From positions 1-15,841 of the forward strand of contig JAUXAJ010000090.1 in NCBI GenBank assembly GCA_030620005.1: a stretch of 15,841 bases of DNA, read 5' to 3'. The DNA is from Promethearchaeota archaeon. GTDB taxonomy: Archaea; Asgardarchaeota; Lokiarchaeia; Sigynarchaeales; SOKP01. The position numbers were made by a program, and so were the translations under genes. Below are positions 15,231 through 15,841 of this stretch, in pieces (the first letter of the stretch is position 1; every line of letters begins with the position of its first letter). The notes under the pieces are model-generated. The model was given only the letters and a program-made list of their open reading frames with translations. It was not told the origin of the DNA and did no database searches.

Positions 15231-15392
15231 TTAATCCTGCTTCGAAGTTAAAAGAATATACGCTAAAATTATTATTAATAAAATAATTCCTAAAAAAATT
15301 AGTAAGAAATTATAAAATTCAATGTCTTCTTCTATTGTTGAAGATTGAAATATAAACAAACCAATAATTGAGCAGTGATATAAAAACTTCAT
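15231..15392 (-). CDS. Small predicted membrane protein (53 aa)
   Basis: The minus strand encodes 53 residues from ATG (15392) to TAA: a short hydrophobic N-terminus (LYHCSIIGLFIF, residues 4-15), an acidic patch (STIEEDIEF), and one strong membrane helix (about 27-48, FLLIFLGIILLI followed by IILAYILL), then a polar TSKQD end. The even hydrophobic block framed by charged residues looks more like a real single-pass protein than chance in AT-rich DNA, but hydrophobic frames are common by chance there. It converges on ychF (stops 5 nt apart) and lies downstream of the tRNA on the same strand. Function unknown. Confidence 0.4.
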   Translation of the reverse strand: MKFLYHCSIIGLFIFQSSTIEEDIEFYNFLLIFLGIILLIIILAYILLTSKQD

Positions 15393-15399
15393 GATTCTA

Positions 15400-15445
15400 T
15401 TTTAAAAAAATTTTCCGATGATTAAAAAAATTTTCATTTTTTTAC
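15400..15445 (-). terminator. T-tracts downstream of tRNA-Ala
   Basis: On the minus strand, U-tracts of six to seven residues occur three times (about 15435-15441, 15424-15430 and 15401-15410) after the tRNA 3' end, consistent with termination of the 16S-tRNA transcript before the 53-aa ORF. Confidence 0.35.
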
Positions 15446-15528
15446 ATTGAATGGTTTAATATTTACTTTAATTCGCTTGATCTAGATGGACCTGACGGGA
15501 ATTGAACCCGTGACCTCTTGAGTGCAAC

Positions 15529-15558
15529 ACTTGCATCAAGCAAATTGCTTGTAATGTG
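15529..15558 (-). other. Probable tRNA-Ala intron 2 (anticodon loop, 5' side)
   Basis: 30 nt between the CTTGA stem strand and the TTGCAC loop, containing CAAGCA-ATT-TGCTTG, a 6-bp hairpin. Splicing one base later would leave loop CTTGCAC, whose C32 and U33 fit the tRNA consensus. This is upstream of the canonical 37/38 position. Confidence 0.55.
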
Positions 15559-15563
15559 TCAAG

Positions 15564-15593
15564 CCTCAGATTAATTAACTTAGCGTAAATTAA
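15564..15593 (-). other. Probable tRNA-Ala intron 1 (non-canonical position 26/27)
   Basis: 30 nt between the D arm and the anticodon stem. The RNA-sense strand has TTAATTTA-CGC-TAAGTTAA, an 8-bp hairpin with one G-T pair. Non-canonical tRNA introns are known in archaea. The boundaries rest on completing the cloverleaf. Confidence 0.55.
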
Positions 15594-15696
15594 CGATCTT
15601 CCACTGATCTACAGGCCCAAGTTTGATAAAAAGATGAAAAAAGATTTATTAAGAACTCCCTAAATACAAATTCAGAAGCATTTTTTAAAAAAATTT

Positions 15697-15841
<145 letters not shown>

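Larger units (their letters stand above)
15487..15618 (-). tRNA. tRNA-Ala(UGC) with two probable introns (132-nt precursor)
   Basis: Minus strand. The acceptor stem GGGCCTG (15612-15618) pairs with CAGGTCC (15488-15494), with discriminator A at 15487 and no encoded CCA. The D arm is GATC-AGTGGAA-GATC, the T arm ACGGG-TTCAATT-CCCGT and the variable loop AGGTC. The anticodon stem is CTTGA (15559-15563) with TCAAG (15517-15521), and the anticodon TGC is at 15524-15526. Removing about 30 nt after position 26 (15564-15593) and about 30 nt within the 5' side of the anticodon loop (about 15529-15558, possibly shifted by one) leaves a standard 72-nt tRNA-Ala. Both extra pieces fold as hairpins, as expected for introns cut by the archaeal splicing endonuclease. 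Exact splice points are not certain. It lies 78 nt after 16S, the usual place for tRNA-Ala in archaeal rRNA operons. Confidence 0.88.

Overview
The window looks like AT-rich archaeal chromosome, most likely from an Asgard (Lokiarchaeia-like) lineage. The evidence is: an archaeal 23S rRNA 3' part with a very long insertion in the helix 98 / expansion segment 39 region, an intron-bearing tRNA-Ala next to the 16S 3' end, a thermosome subunit, an archaeal Tsr3, roadblock/LC7-type domains, a YchF-type GTPase with a TGS domain, and TATA-box promoters with little Shine-Dalgarno use. Lineage is inferred from these hallmarks; no search was possible.

Layout. The 3' part of a 23S gene (+) fills about 1-870 and ends in T-tracts, with no 5S behind it. 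An eight-repeat TPR gene (+, 1233-2138) and a C45-type Ntn-hydrolase (+, start 2515 or 2533, to 3738) follow. A minus-strand pair at 3824-4784 encodes a basic helical protein and a winged-helix/RHH-like DNA-binding protein. About 1 kb of AT-rich, palindrome-bearing DNA separates it from a tandem roadblock gene (+, 5781-6779) that is cut in two by one in-frame TAG. Then, all on the minus strand: tsr3 (6809-7285), a TnpB-like remnant (7340-7803), a thermosome gene (7954-9564), argH (9691-11175), a second TnpB-like remnant, and a two-gene unit of a zinc-ribbon protein and a membrane-anchored HerA/FtsK-like ATPase (11578-13370). A third remnant (+) abuts the HerA start. Next come a 47-codon HTH-like ORF, a ychF-type GTPase gene whose P-loop is broken by a 31-bp imperfect tandem duplication, a 53-codon membrane-protein ORF (-), a tRNA-Ala(UGC) with 60 nt of intron (-), and the 16S 3' end (-).

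How it fits together. 16S with tRNA-Ala behind it is the first half of a classic archaeal rRNA operon, but the 23S is about 14.6 kb away and faces it, so the operon is split here. Between the two lie housekeeping functions (rRNA modification, protein folding, arginine synthesis, a ribosome-associated GTPase), regulatory genes and decayed mobile-element pieces. The most unusual points are the rRNA expansions, the two-intron tRNA, the TAG-split roadblock protein, the P-loop duplication in ychF, and the HerA/zinc-ribbon unit bracketed by TnpB-like remnants.
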